Shown here in pieces: positions 63,733 through 64,000 of a stretch of DNA of 64,000 nt (the stretch's first letter is position 1; the number at the start of each line of letters is the position of its first letter). A program made the translations under genes and the position numbers. The notes under the pieces were generated by a model that saw nothing but the letters and a program-made list of their open reading frames with translations, did not search any database and was not told the DNA's origin. Source of the DNA: Dysgonomonas sp. 521 (GTDB lineage: Bacteria; Bacteroidota; Bacteroidia; Bacteroidales; Dysgonomonadaceae); assembly GCF_010501055.1 (NCBI RefSeq), contig NZ_QVMO01000002.1, positions 62,001 through 126,000 on the forward strand. Direction: 5' to 3'.

Positions 63733-64000
63733 ATGGCTTTTAGAGCAACATTATCCCTTGGCGGAAAAGAGTTTGACGTTCTTGATTGTGATTATTCACT
63801 AAAAAGAGATGTTGATTCAAAAGGACGCCCATCTTCAAACATCTATGGAGGTAAAGTAAGAGTACATGTGGAATCAACAGATGACACATCTATTCTTGAA
63901 GCGATGACCACGCAGTTCAAACCCATTTCGGGAAGTATCGTCTTCAAGAAAGGTGACGAAGAAGCTAAGATGAAAGAGCTTTCGTGGGAAAACGGATACA
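63733..64000 (+). CDS. tssD: Type VI secretion tube protein TssD/Hcp (partial)
   Basis: 89 codons up to the window edge; the remaining C-terminus (family ~130 residues) is missing. Opens MAFRATLSLGGKEFDVLDCD and continues YSLKRDVDSKGRPSSNIYGG, typical of Bacteroidetes T6SS-iii Hcp. Forms hexameric rings of the injected tube. Its own strong promoter precedes it. Indicates a T6SS locus to the right, usual on large Bacteroidales ICEs. Confidence 0.92.
   Translation, partial: MAFRATLSLGGKEFDVLDCDYSLKRDVDSKGRPSSNIYGGKVRVHVESTDDTSILEAMTTQFKPISGSIVFKKGDEEAKMKELSWENGY

Noticed and set aside
1..64000. CRISPR arrays, rRNA genes, retron or diversity-generating retroelement
   Set aside because: No regularly spaced repeats, rRNA sequence or reverse transcriptase found on either strand.

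Overview
The window is Bacteroidales-type accessory DNA. The conjugation genes are of the CTnDOT class, promoters follow the TTTG / TAnnTTTG pattern where one can be seen, many genes start without a Shine-Dalgarno sequence, and the last gene is a Bacteroidetes-type T6SS tube protein (TssD/Hcp). Genus cannot be fixed from the sequence. Four accessory blocks are joined together.

(1) 1-~15,106: right part of a Mu-like transposable phage with a contractile tail. A leftward operon (948-1 and 6331-1037) encodes the protease/scaffold, major capsid, sheath, tube, a tail chaperone with a programmed -1 frameshift, and tail/baseplate proteins. A divergent rightward operon (6517-14,673) encodes terminase, portal, a head morphogenesis protein with a toxin-like C-terminus, tape measure and gpG. 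Three identical-pattern operators lie between the operons. The phage right end lies within traI of a conjugative transposon.

(2) ~15,107-~30,000: the rest of that conjugative transposon: traI', traJ, K, L, M, N, O, Q, a metal-type cargo (TonB receptor, cation diffusion facilitator, YnfA), accessory genes, an integrase and its probable att region with paired arm-type repeats.

(3) ~30,100-42,750: an AT-rich island. HipBA is followed by a putative multi-segment DNA inversion system. A tyrosine recombinase and a SIR2-TPR protein sit between two invertible segments. Each segment has two convergent coding units (TPR protein versus GT2 plus ATP-grasp ligase; membrane protein versus GT4). Each unit is preceded, at its start codon, by a copy of one inverted repeat. 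A RelE/ParE-like toxin-antitoxin pair closes the island.

(4) ~42,900-64,000: part of a second integrative element: HTH proteins, primase-helicase, an alpha-CTD-like membrane protein, TetR and RteC-like regulators, DUF3945 protein, topoisomerase, DUF1896 protein and a giant methylase-helicase. It also carries a four-gene operon with an AvrD-like enzyme, two P-loop kinase-like proteins and a flavoprotein, then an outer-membrane barrel and tssD at the edge.

The most unusual item is the four-site inversion system at 32.4-41.9 kb. Next are the phage frameshift signals, the AvrD-like operon on an integrative element, and the membrane-anchored alpha-CTD-like protein.
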